Source: Megachile rotundata
Taxonomy: Eukaryota > Arthropoda > Insecta > Hymenoptera > Megachilidae
Length of the DNA stretch: 64,000 bases
NCBI RefSeq assembly: GCF_050947335.1
Contig: NW_027474111.1
Coordinates: 20,290 to 84,289, forward strand
Reading direction: 5' to 3'
In this document: piece after piece, positions 25,550 through 37,749 of the stretch
Numbering within the stretch: the first letter of the stretch is position 1
How the letters are laid out: each line of letters begins with the position of its first letter
Translations under genes and position numbers: made by a program
Notes under the pieces: generated by a model
Told to the model about the DNA's origin: nothing
What the model saw: the letters and a program-made list of their open reading frames with translations, nothing else
The model's database searches: none

Positions 25550-26711
25550 TAATAATATGAGTTAGATTGATAATACTAAGAGTGGTGAGTATAGTAATTG
25601 TAGTTCTATCGATCATTTAAGCATAATATGGCAAATAATATGAGTTGGATTGATAATAATAAAAGTAATATGTATAGTAATTGTCGTTCTATCGATAATA
25701 TAAGCATAATATGGCTAATAATATGAGTTAGATTGATAATACTCAGAGTAGTGAGTATAGTAATTCTCGTTCTATCGATCATAGAAGCATAATATGGCTA
25801 ATAATATGTGTTAGATTGATAATAATAAGAGTAATGAGTATAGTAATTGTCGTTCTATCGATCATATAAGCATAATATGGCTAATAATATGAGTTAGATT
25901 GAGAATAATAAGAGTAATGAGTATAGTAATTGCAGTTCTATCGATCATATCTGCATAATATGGTTAATAATATGAGTTAGATTGATAATACTAAGAGTAG
26001 TGAGTATAGTAATTGTAGTTCTATCGATCATTTAAGCATAATATGGCTAATAATATGAGTTGGATTGATAATAATAACAGTAATAAGTATAGTAATTGTC
26101 GTTCTATCGATATTATAAGCATAATATGGCTAATAATATGAGTTAGATTGATAATACTAAGAGTAGTGAGTATAGTAATTGTCGTTCTATCGATCATATC
26201 TACATAATATGGTTAATAATATGAGTTAGATTCATAATAATAAGAGTAATATGTATAGTAATTGTCGTACTAGCGATCATTTAAGCATAATATGGTCAAT
26301 AATATGAGTTAGATTGATAATAATAAGAGTAATAAGTATAGTAGTTGTCGTTCTATCGATCATATAAGCATAGTATGGCTAATAATATGAGTTAGATTGA
26401 TAGCAATAACAGTAATAAGTATAGTAATTGTCGTTCTATCGATAATATAAGCATAATATGGCTAATAATATGAGTTAGATTGATAATACTCAGAGTAGTG
26501 AGTATAGTAATTCTCGTTCTATCGATAATATAAGCATAATATGGCTAATAATGTGAGTTAGATTGATAATACTCAGAGTAGTGAGTATAGTAATTCTCGT
26601 TCTATCGATCATATAAGCATAATATGGCTAATAATATGAGTTAGATTGATAATAATAAGAGTAATGAGTATAGTAATTGTCGTTCTATCGATCATATAAG
26701 CATAATATGGC
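25550..26711 (+). repeat. Reference 14-monomer cassette (1,162 bp)
   Basis: A clean example of the most repeated class order. In sequence: agtggtgag class E; gttgg/aaaag with TATCGATA; actcag class B; class C; class D; class E; gttgg/aacag with TATCGATA; actaag with catatctac and ggt; attcat with cgtactagcg; agtagttg with catagtatgg; gatagcaataacag with TATCGATA; actcag with TATCGATA; gtgag/actcag; aagag with catataag. The gatagcaataac member alone occurs at 22 places in the window: 3091, 13293, 15117, 18102, 21171, 22167, 23661, 24906, 26400, 29470, 30466, 32790, 33786, 36110, 37106, 39844, 45569, 48390, 51128, 53783, 56604 and 60088. Confidence 0.93.
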
Positions 26712-29700
26712 TAATAATATGAGTTAGATTGATAATACTAAGAGTAGTGAGTATAGTAATTGTAGTTCTAGCGATCATTTAAGCATAATATGGCTAATAA
26801 TATGAGTTGGTTTGATAATAATAAAAGTAATAAGTATAGTAATTGTCGTTCTATCGATAATATAAGCATAATATGGATAATAATATGAGTTAGATTGATA
26901 ATACTAAGAGTAGTGAGTATAGTAATTGTCGTTCTATCGATCATAGAAGCATAATATGGCTAATAATATGTGTTAGATTGATAATAATAACAGTAATAAG
27001 TATAGTAATTGTCGTTCTATCGATCATATAAGCATAATATGGCTAATAATATGAGTTAGATTGAGAATAATAAGAGTAATGAGTATAGTAATTGCAGTTC
27101 TATCGATCATATCTGCATAATATGGCTAATAATATGAGTTAGATTGATAATAATAAAAGTAATAAGTATAGTAATTGTCGTTCTATCGATAATATAAGCA
27201 TAATATGGCTAATAATATGAGTTAGATTGATAATACTAAGAGTAGTGAGTATAGTAATTCTCGTTCTATCGATCAGAGAAGCATAATATGGCTAATAATA
27301 TGTGTTAGATTGATAATAATAAGAGTAATGAGTATAGTAATTGTCGTTCTATCGATCATATAAGCATAATATGGCTAATAATATGAGTTTGATTGAGAAT
27401 AATAAGAGTAATGAGTATAGTAATTGCAGTTCTATCGATCATATCTGCATAATATGGTTAATAATATGAGTTGGATTGATAATACTAAGAGTAGTGAGTA
27501 TAGTAATTGTAGTTCTATCGATCATTTAAGTATAATATGGCTAATAATATGAGTTGGATTGATAATAATAACAGTAATAAGTATAGTAATTGTCGTTCTA
27601 TCGATCATATAAGCATAATATGGCTAATAATATGAGTTAGATTGATAATAATAAGAGTAATGAGTATAGTAATTGTCGTTCTATCGATCATATCTGCATA
27701 ATATGGTTAATAACATGAGTTAGATTGACAATAGTGAGTGTAATAAGTATAGTAAATGTCGTTCTATCGATCATATCATCATAATATGGGTAATAATATG
27801 AGTTGGATTGATAATAATAAGAGTAATGAGTATAATAATTGTCGTTCTATCGATCATTTAAGCATAATTGGCTAATAATATGAGTTAGATTGATAATAAT
27901 AACAGTAATAAGTATAGTAATTGTCGTTCTATCGATATTATAAGCATAATATGGCTAATAATATGAGTTAGATTGATAATAATAAGAGTAATGAGTATAG
28001 TAATTGTAGTTCTATCTATCATATCTACATAATATGGTTAATAATATGAGTTAGATTCATAATAGTAAGAGTAATATGTATAGTAATTATCGTACTAGCG
28101 ATCATTTAAGCATAATATGGCTAATAATATGTGTTAGATTGATAATAATAACAGTAATAAGTATAGTAATTGTCGTTCTATCGATCATATAAGCATAATA
28201 TGGCTAATAATATGAGTTAGATTGATAATAATAAGAGTAATAGGTATAGTAATTGTCGTCCTATCGATCATTTAAGCATAATATGGCTAATAATATGAGT
28301 TAGATTGATAGTAATAACAGTAATAAGTATAGTAATTGTCGTTCTATCGATAATATACGCATAATATGGCTAATAATATGAGTTAGATTGATAATACTCA
28401 GAGTAGTGAGTATAGTAATTCTCGTTCTATCGATCATATAAGCATAATATGGCTAATAATATGAGTTAGATTGATAATAATAAGAGTAATGAGTATAGTA
28501 ATTGTCGTTCTATCGATCATATAAGCATAATATGGCTAATAATATGAGTTAGATTGATAATACTAAGAGTGGTGAGTATAGTAATTGTAGTTCTATCGAT
28601 CATTTAAGCATAATATGGCAAATAATATGAGTTGGATTGATAATAATAAAAGTAATATGTATAGTAATTGTCGTTCTATCGATAATATAAGCATAATATG
28701 GCTAATAATATGAGTTAGATTGAGAATAATAAGAGTAATGAGTATAGTAATTGTCGTTCTATCGATCATATAAGCATAATATGGCTAATAATATGGGTTA
28801 GATTGATAATACTAAGAGTAGTGAGTATAGTAATTGTAGTTCTAGCGATCATTTAAGCATAATATGGCTAATAATATGAGTTGGATTGATAATAATAAAA
28901 GTAATGAGTATAGTAATTGTCGTTCTATCGATCATATAAGCATAATATGGCTAATAATATGAGTTAGATTGAGAATAATAAGAGTAATGAGTATAGTAAT
29001 TGCAGTTCTATCGATCATATCTGCATAATATGGTTAATAATATGAGTTAGATTGATAATACTAAGAGTAGTGAGTATAGTAATTGTAGTTCTATCGATCA
29101 TTTAAGCATAATATGGCTAATAATATGAGTTGGATTGATAATAATAACAGTAATAAGTATAGTAATTGTCGTTCTATCGATATTATAAGCATAATATGGC
29201 TAATAATATGAGTTAGATTGATAATACTAAGAGTAGTGAGTATAGTAATTGTCGTTCTATCGATCATATCTACATAATATGGTTAATAATATGAGTTAGA
29301 TTCATAATAATAAGAGTAATATGTATAGTAATTGTCGTACTAGCGATCATTTAAGCATAATATGGTCAATAATATGAGTTAGATTGATAATAATAAGAGT
29401 AATAAGTATAGTAGTTGTCGTTCTATCGATCATATAAGCATAGCATGGCTAATAATATGAGTTAGATTGATAGCAATAACAGTAATAAGTATAGTAATTG
29501 TCGTCCTATCGATCATTTAAGCATAATATGGCTAATAATATGAGTTAGATTGATAGTAATAACAGTAATAAGTATAGTAATTGTCGTTCTATCGATAATA
29601 TACGCATAATATGGCTAATAATATGAGTTAGATTGATAATACTAAGAGTGGTGAGTATAGTAATTGTATTTCTATCGATCATTTAAGCATAATATGGCAA

Positions 29701-30279
29701 ATAATATGAGTTGGATTGATAATAATAAAAGTAATATGTATAGTAATTGTCGTTCTATCGATAATATAAGCATAATATGGCTAATAATATGAGTTAGATT
29801 GATAATACTAAGAGTAGTGAGTATAGTAATTCTCGTTCTATCGATCATAGAAGCATAATATGGCTAATAATATGTGTTAGATTGATAATAATAAGAGTAA
29901 TGAGTATAGTAATTGTCGTTCTATCGATCATATAAGCATAATATGGCTAATAATATGAGTTAGATTGAGAATAATAAGAGTAATGAGTATAGTAATTGCA
30001 GTTCTATCGATCATATCTGCATAATATGGTTAATAATATGAGTTAGATTGATAATACTAAGAGTAGTGAGTATAGTAATTGTAGTTCTATCGATCATTTA
30101 AGCATAATATGGCTAATAATATGAGTTGGATTGATAATAATAACAGTAATAAGTATAGTAATTGTAGTTCTATCGATCATTTAAGCATAATATGGCAAAT
30201 AATATGAGTTGGATTGATAATAATAAAAGTAATATGTATAGTAATTGTCGTTCTATCGATAATATAAGCATAATATGGC

Positions 30280-30841
30280 TAATAATATGAGTTAGATTGA
30301 TAATACTAAGAGTAGTGAGTATAGTAATTCTCGTTCTATCGATCATTTAAGCATAATATGGTCAATAATATGAGTTAGATTGATAATAATAAGAGTAATA
30401 AGTATAGTAGTTGTCGTTCTATCGATCATATAAGCATAGTATGGCTAATAATATGAGTTAGATTGATAGCAATAACAGTAATAAGTATAGTAATTGTCGT
30501 TCTATCGATAATATAAGCATAATATGGCTAATAATATGAGTTAGATTGATAATACTCAGAGTAGTGAGTATAGTAATTCTCGTTCTATCGATAATATAAG
30601 CATAATATGGCTAATAATGTGAGTTAGATTGATAATACTAAGAGTGGTGAGTATAGTAATTGTAGTTCTATCGATCATTTAAGCATAATATGGCAAATAA
30701 TATGAGTTGGATTGATAATAATAAAAGTAATATGTATAGTAATTGTCGTTCTATCGATAATATAAGCATAATATGGCTAATAATATGAGTTAGATTGATA
30801 ATACTCAGAGTAGTGAGTATAGTAATTCTCGTTCTATCGAT
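30280..30841 (+). repeat. 28-monomer-offset duplication, left copy (562 bp)
   Basis: Matches 32604-33165 at 2,324 bases (28 monomers). The pairs of gatagcaataac at 30466/32790 and the agtggtgag monomer after gtgag at 30619/32943 support it. Immediately afterwards (30842-31050) the array jumps through a short composite order not seen elsewhere. Confidence 0.88.
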
Positions 30842-31026
30842 AATATAAGCATAATATGGCTAATAATATGAGTTAGATTGATAATACTAAGAGTAGTGAG
30901 TATAGTAATTGTCGTTCTATCGATCATATCTACATAATATGGTTAATAATATGAGTTAGATTCATAATAATAAGAGTAATATGTATAGTAATTGTCGTAC
31001 TAGCGATCATTTAAGCATAATATGGT

Positions 31027-32650
31027 CAATAATATGAGTTAGATTGATAATACTCAGAGTAGTGAGTATAGTAATTCTCGTTCTATCGATAATATAAGCA
31101 TAATATGGCTAATAATGTGAGTTAGATTGATAATACTCAGAGTAGTGAGTATAGTAATTCTCGTTCTATCGATCATATAAGCATAATATGGCTAATAATA
31201 TGAGTTAGATTGATAATAATAAGAGTAATGAGTATAGTAATTGTCGTTCTATCGATCATATAAGCATAATATGGCTAATAATATGAGTTAGATTGATAAT
31301 ACTAAGAGTAGTGAGTATAGTAATTGCAGTTCTAGCGATCATTTAAGCATAATATGGCTAATAATATGAGTTAGATTGATAGTAATAACAGTAATAAGTA
31401 TAGTAATTGTCGTTCTATCGATAATATACGCATAATATGGCTAATAATATGAGTTAGATTGATAATACTCAGAGTAGTGAGTATAGTAATTCTCGTTCTA
31501 TCGATCATATAAGCATAATATGGCTAATAATAAGAGTTAGATTGATAATAATAAGAGTAATGAGTATAGTAATTGTCGTTCTATCGATCATATAAGCATA
31601 ATATGGCTAATAATATGAGTTAGATTGATAATACTAAGAGTGGTGAGTATAGTAATTGTAGTTCTATCGATCATTTAAGCATAATATGGCAAATAATATG
31701 AGTTGGATTGATAATAATAAAAGTAATATGTATAGTAATTGTCGTTCTATCGATAATATAAGCATAATATGGCTAATAATATGAGTTAGATTGATAATAC
31801 TCAGAGTAGTGAGTATAGTAATTCTCGTTCTATCGATCATAGAAGCATAATATGGCTAATAATATGTGTTAGATTGATAATAATAAGAGTAATGAGTATA
31901 GTAATTGTCGTTCTATCGATCATATAAGCATAATATGGCTAATAATATGAGTTAGATTGAGAATAATAAGAGTAATGACTATAGTAATTGCAGTTCTATC
32001 GATCATATCTGCATAATATGGTTAATAATATGAGTTAGATTGATAATACTAAGAGTAGTGAGTATAGTAATTGTAGTTCTATCGATCATTTAAGCATAAT
32101 ATGGCTAATAATATGAGTTGGATTGATAATAATAACAGTAATAAGTATAGTAATTGTCGTTCTATCGATATTATAAGCATAATATGGCTAATAATATGAG
32201 TTAGATTGATAATACTAAGAGTAGTGAGTATAGTAATTGTCGTTCTATCGATCATATCTACATAATATGGTTAATAATGTGAGTTAGATTGATAATACTC
32301 AGAGTAGTGAGTATAGTAATTCTCGTTCTATCGATCATATAAGCATAATATGGCTAATAATATGAGTTAGATTGATAATAATAAGAGTAATGAGTATAGT
32401 AATTGTCGTTCTATCGATCATATAAGCATAATATGGCTAATAATATGAGTTAGATTGATAATACTAAGAGTAGTGAGTATAGTAATTGTAGTTCTAGCGA
32501 TCATTTAAGCATAATATGGCTAATAATATGAGTTGGTTTGATAATAATAAAAGTAATAAGTATAGTAATTGTCGTTCTATCGATAATATAAGCATAATAT
32601 GGATAATAATATGAGTTAGATTGATAATACTAAGAGTAGTGAGTATAGTA
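31027..32650 (+). repeat. 34-monomer-offset duplication, left copy (about 1.62 kb)
   Basis: Matches 33849-35472 at 2,822 bases (34 monomers). Both copies share the rare taataataagag at a monomer start (about 31524 and 34346), gcagttctagcg (about 31327 and 34149) and gttggtttg (32532 and 35354). The first monomer here is a hybrid that starts caataatatg, a start otherwise used by the agtagttg class, but continues as actcag. A private atgactatag lies near 31976. Confidence 0.9.
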
Positions 32651-34408
32651 ATTCTCGTTCTATCGATCATTTAAGCATAATATGGTCAATAATATGAGTT
32701 AGATTGATAATAATAAGAGTAATAAGTATAGTAGTTGTCGTTCTATCGATCATATAAGCATAGTATGGCTAATAATATGAGTTAGATTGATAGCAATAAC
32801 AGTAATAAGTATAGTAATTGTCGTTCTATCGATAATATAAGCATAATATGGCTAATAATATGAGTTAGATTGATAATACTCAGAGTAGTGAGTATAGTAA
32901 TTCTCGTTCTATCGATAATATAAGCATAATATGGCTAATAATGTGAGTTAGATTGATAATACTAAGAGTGGTGAGTATAGTAATTGTAGTTCTATCGATC
33001 ATTTAAGCATAATATGGCAAATAATATGAGTTGGATTGATAATAATAAAAGTAATATGTATAGTAATTGTCGTTCTATCGATAATATAAGCATAATATGG
33101 CTAATAATATGAGTTAGATTGATAATACTCAGAGTAGTGAGTATAGTAATTCTCGTTCTATCGATCATAGAAGCATAATATGGCTAATAATATGTGTTAG
33201 ATTGATAATAATAAGAGTAATGAGTATAGTAATTGTCGTTCTATCGATCATATAAGCATAATATGGCTAATAATATGAGTTAGATTGAGAATAATAAGAG
33301 TAATGAGTATAGTAATTGCAGTTCTATCGATCATATCTGCATAATATGGTTAATAATATGAGTTAGATTGATAATACTAAGAGTAGTGAGTATAGTAATT
33401 GTAGTTCTATCGATCATTTAAGCATAATATGGCTAATAATATGAGTTGGATTGATAATAATAACAGTAATAAGTATAGTAATTGTCGTTCTATCGATATT
33501 ATAAGCATAATATGGCTAATAATATGAGTTAGATTGATAATACTAAGAGTAGTGAGTATAGTAATTGTCGTTCTATCGATCATATCTACATAATATGGTT
33601 AATAATATGAGTTAGATTCATAATAATAAGAGTAATATGTATAGTAATTGTCGTACTAGCGATCATTTAAGCATAATATGGTCAATAATATGAGTTAGAT
33701 TGATAATAATAAGAGTAATAAGTATAGTAGTTGTCGTTCTATCGATCATATAAGCATAGTATGGCTAATAATATGAGTTAGATTGATAGCAATAACAGTA
33801 ATAAGTATAGTAATTGTCGTTCTATCGATAATATAAGCATAATATGGCTAATAATATGAGTTAGATTGATAATACTCAGAGTAGTGAGTATAGTAATTCT
33901 CGTTCTATCGATAATATAAGCATAATATGGCTAATAATGTGAGTTAGATTGATAATACTCAGAGTAGTGAGTATAGTAATTCTCGTTCTATCGATCATAT
34001 AAGCATAATATGGCTAATAATATGAGTTAGATTGATAATAATAAGAGTAATGAGTATAGTAATTGTCGTTCTATCGATCATATAAGCATAATATGGCTAA
34101 TAATATGAGTTAGATTGATAATACTAAGAGTAGTGAGTATAGTAATTGCAGTTCTAGCGATCATTTAAGCATAATATGGCTAATAATATGAGTTAGATTG
34201 ATAGTAATAACAGTAATAAGTATAGTAATTGTCGTTCTATCGATAATATACGCATAATATGGCTAATAATATGAGTTAGATTGATAATACTCAGAGTAGT
34301 GAGTATAGTAATTCTCGTTCTATCGATCATATAAGCATAATATGGCTAATAATAAGAGTTAGATTGATAATAATAAGAGTAATGAGTATAGTAATTGTCG
34401 TTCTATCG
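32604..34408 (+). repeat. 40-monomer-offset duplication, left copy (about 1.8 kb)
   Basis: Matches 35924-37728 at 3,320 bases (40 monomers). The gatagcaataac pairs 32790/36110 and 33786/37106 both give exactly 3,320. It overlaps the right copy of the 34-monomer duplication; the difference of six monomers is accounted for by extra monomers near 35472-35960. Confidence 0.92.
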
Positions 34409-35472
34409 ATCATATAAGCATAATATGGCTAATAATATGAGTTAGATTGATAATACTAAGAGTGGTGAGTATAGTAATTGTAGTTCTATCGATCATTTAA
34501 GCATAATATGGCAAATAATATGAGTTGGATTGATAATAATAAAAGTAATATGTATAGTAATTGTCGTTCTATCGATAATATAAGCATAATATGGCTAATA
34601 ATATGAGTTAGATTGATAATACTCAGAGTAGTGAGTATAGTAATTCTCGTTCTATCGATCATAGAAGCATAATATGGCTAATAATATGTGTTAGATTGAT
34701 AATAATAAGAGTAATGAGTATAGTAATTGTCGTTCTATCGATCATATAAGCATAATATGGCTAATAATATGAGTTAGATTGAGAATAATAAGAGTAATGA
34801 GTATAGTAATTGCAGTTGTATCGATCATATCTGCATAATATGGTTAATAATATGAGTTAGATTGATAATACTAAGAGTAGTGAGTATAGTAATTGTAGTT
34901 CTATCGATCATTTAAGCATAATATGGCTAATAATATGAGTTGGATTGATAATAATAACAGTAATAAGTATAGTAATTGTCGTTCTATCGATATTATAAGC
35001 ATAATATGGCTAATAATATGAGTTAGATTGATAATACTAAGAGTAGTGAGTATAGTAATTGTCGTTCTATCGATCATATCTACATAATATGGTTAATAAT
35101 GTGAGTTAGATTGATAATACTCAGAGTAGTGAGTATAGTAATTCTCGTTCTATCGATCATATAAGCATAATATGGCTAATAATATGAGTTAGATTGATAA
35201 TAATAAGAGTAATGAGTATAGTAATTGTCGTTCTATCGATCATATAAGCATAATATGGCTAATAATATGAGTTAGATTGATAATACTAAGAGTAGTGAGT
35301 ATAGTAATTGTAGTTCTAGCGATCATTTAAGCATAATATGGCTAATAATATGAGTTGGTTTGATAATAATAAAAGTAATAAGTATAGTAATTGTCGTTCT
35401 ATCGATAATATAAGCATAATATGGATAATAATATGAGTTAGATTGATAATACTAAGAGTAGTGAGTATAGTA
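33849..35472 (+). repeat. 34-monomer-offset duplication, right copy
   Basis: Right partner of 31027-32650. It has gcagttgtatcg near 34814 where the left copy has gcagttctatcg. After 35472 it continues with gtcg / catagaag, class C and class D monomers, whereas the left copy switches to ctcg / catttaag. Confidence 0.9.
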
Positions 35473-35923
35473 ATTGTCGTTCTATCGATCATAGAAGCAT
35501 AATATGGCTAATAATATGTGTTAGATTGATAATAATAACAGTAATAAGTATAGTAATTGTCGTTCTATCGATCATATAAGCATAATATGGCTAATAATAT
35601 GAGTTAGATTGAGAATAATAAGAGTAATGAGTATAGTAATTGCAGTTCTATCGATCATATCTGCATAATATGGTTAATAATATGAGTTAGATTGATAATA
35701 CTAAGAGTAGTGAGTATAGTAATTGTAGTTCTATCGATCATTTAAGCATAATATGGCTAATAATATGAGTTGGATTGATAATAATAACAGTAATAAGTAT
35801 AGTAATTGTAGTTCTATCGATCATTTAAGCATAATATGGCAAATAATATGAGTTGGATTGATAATAATAAAAGTAATATGTATAGTAATTGTCGTTCTAT
35901 CGATAATATAAGCATAATATGGC

Positions 35924-37728
35924 TAATAATATGAGTTAGATTGATAATACTAAGAGTAGTGAGTATAGTAATTCTCGTTCTATCGATCATTTAAGCATAA
36001 TATGGTCAATAATATGAGTTAGATTGATAATAATAAGAGTAATAAGTATAGTAGTTGTCGTTCTATCGATCATATAAGCATAGTATGGCTAATAATATGA
36101 GTTAGATTGATAGCAATAACAGTAATAAGTATAGTAATTGTCGTTCTATCGATAATATAAGCATAATATGGCTAATAATATGAGTTAGATTGATAATACT
36201 CAGAGTAGTGAGTATAGTAATTCTCGTTCTATCGATAATATAAGCATAATATGGCTAATAATGTGAGTTAGATTGATAATACTAAGAGTGGTGAGTATAG
36301 TAATTGTAGTTCTATCGATCATTTAAGCATAATATGGCAAATAATATGAGTTGGATTGATAATAATAAAAGTAATATGTATAGTAATTGTCGTTCTATCG
36401 ATAATATAAGCATAATATGGCTAATAATATGAGTTAGATTGATAATACTCAGAGTAGTGAGTATAGTAATTCTCGTTCTATCGATCATAGAAGCATAATA
36501 TGGCTAATAATATGTGTTAGATTGATAATAATAAGAGTAATGAGTATAGTAATTGTCGTTCTATCGATCATATAAGCATAATATGGCTAATAATATGAGT
36601 TAGATTGAGAATAATAAGAGTAATGAGTATAGTAATTGCAGTTCTATCGATCATATCTGCATAATATGGTTAATAATATGAGTTAGATTGATAATACTAA
36701 GAGTAGTGAGTATAGTAATTGTAGTTCTATCGATCATTTAAGCATAATATGGCTAATAATATGAGTTGGATTGATAATAATAACAGTAATAAGTATAGTA
36801 ATTGTCGTTCTATCGATATTATAAGCATAATATGGCTAATAATATGAGTTAGATTGATAATACTAAGAGTAGTGAGTATAGTAATTGTCGTTCTATCGAT
36901 CATATCTACATAATATGGTTAATAATATGAGTTAGATTCATAATAATAAGAGTAATATGTATAGTAATTGTCGTACTAGCGATCATTTAAGCATAATATG
37001 GTCAATAATATGAGTTAGATTGATAATAATAAGAGTAATAAGTATAGTAGTTGTCGTTCTATCGATCATATAAGCATAGTATGGCTAATAATATGAGTTA
37101 GATTGATAGCAATAACAGTAATAAGTATAGTAATTGTCGTTCTATCGATAATATAAGCATAATATGGCTAATAATATGAGTTAGATTGATAATACTCAGA
37201 GTAGTGAGTATAGTAATTCTCGTTCTATCGATAATATAAGCATAATATGGCTAATAATGTGAGTTAGATTGATAATACTCAGAGTAGTGAGTATAGTAAT
37301 TCTCGTTCTATCGATCATATAAGCATAATATGGCTAATAATATGAGTTAGATTGATAATAATAAGAGTAATGAGTATAGTAATTGTCGTTCTATCGATCA
37401 TATAAGCATAATATGGCTAATAATATGAGTTAGATTGATAATACTAAGAGTAGTGAGTATAGTAATTGTAGTTCTAGCGATCATTTAAGCATAATATGGC
37501 TAATAATATGAGTTAGATTGATAGTAATAACAGTAATAAGTATAGTAATTGTCGTTCTATCGATAATATACGCATAATATGGCTAATAATATGAGTTAGA
37601 TTGATAATACTCAGAGTAGTGAGTATAGTAATTCTCGTTCTATCGATCATATAAGCATAATATGGCTAATAATATGAGTTAGATTGATAATAATAAGAGT
37701 AATGAGTATAGTAATTGTCGTTCTATCG
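35924..37728 (+). repeat. 40-monomer-offset duplication, right copy
   Basis: Right partner of 32604-34408. It ends inside a monomer that switches to cgataatatacgc at 37728, where the first super-repeat begins. Across that boundary a short two-monomer motif (cgataatatacgc monomer, actcag monomer, aagag monomer) is tandemly repeated. Confidence 0.9.
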
Positions 37729-37749
37729 ATAATATACGCATAATATGGC

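Larger units (their letters stand above)
25301..30841 (+). repeat. 5.54-kb segmental duplication, right copy
   Basis: Right partner of 17003-22542. It overlaps the right copy of the 33-monomer-offset duplication (25467-27292), so the same bases belong to two duplication layers. In 26712-27126 it carries the five monomers typical of the 23.97-24.39 kb region instead of those at 18414-18827. Scattered private changes exist, for example gtatttctatcg near 29668. Confidence 0.94.
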
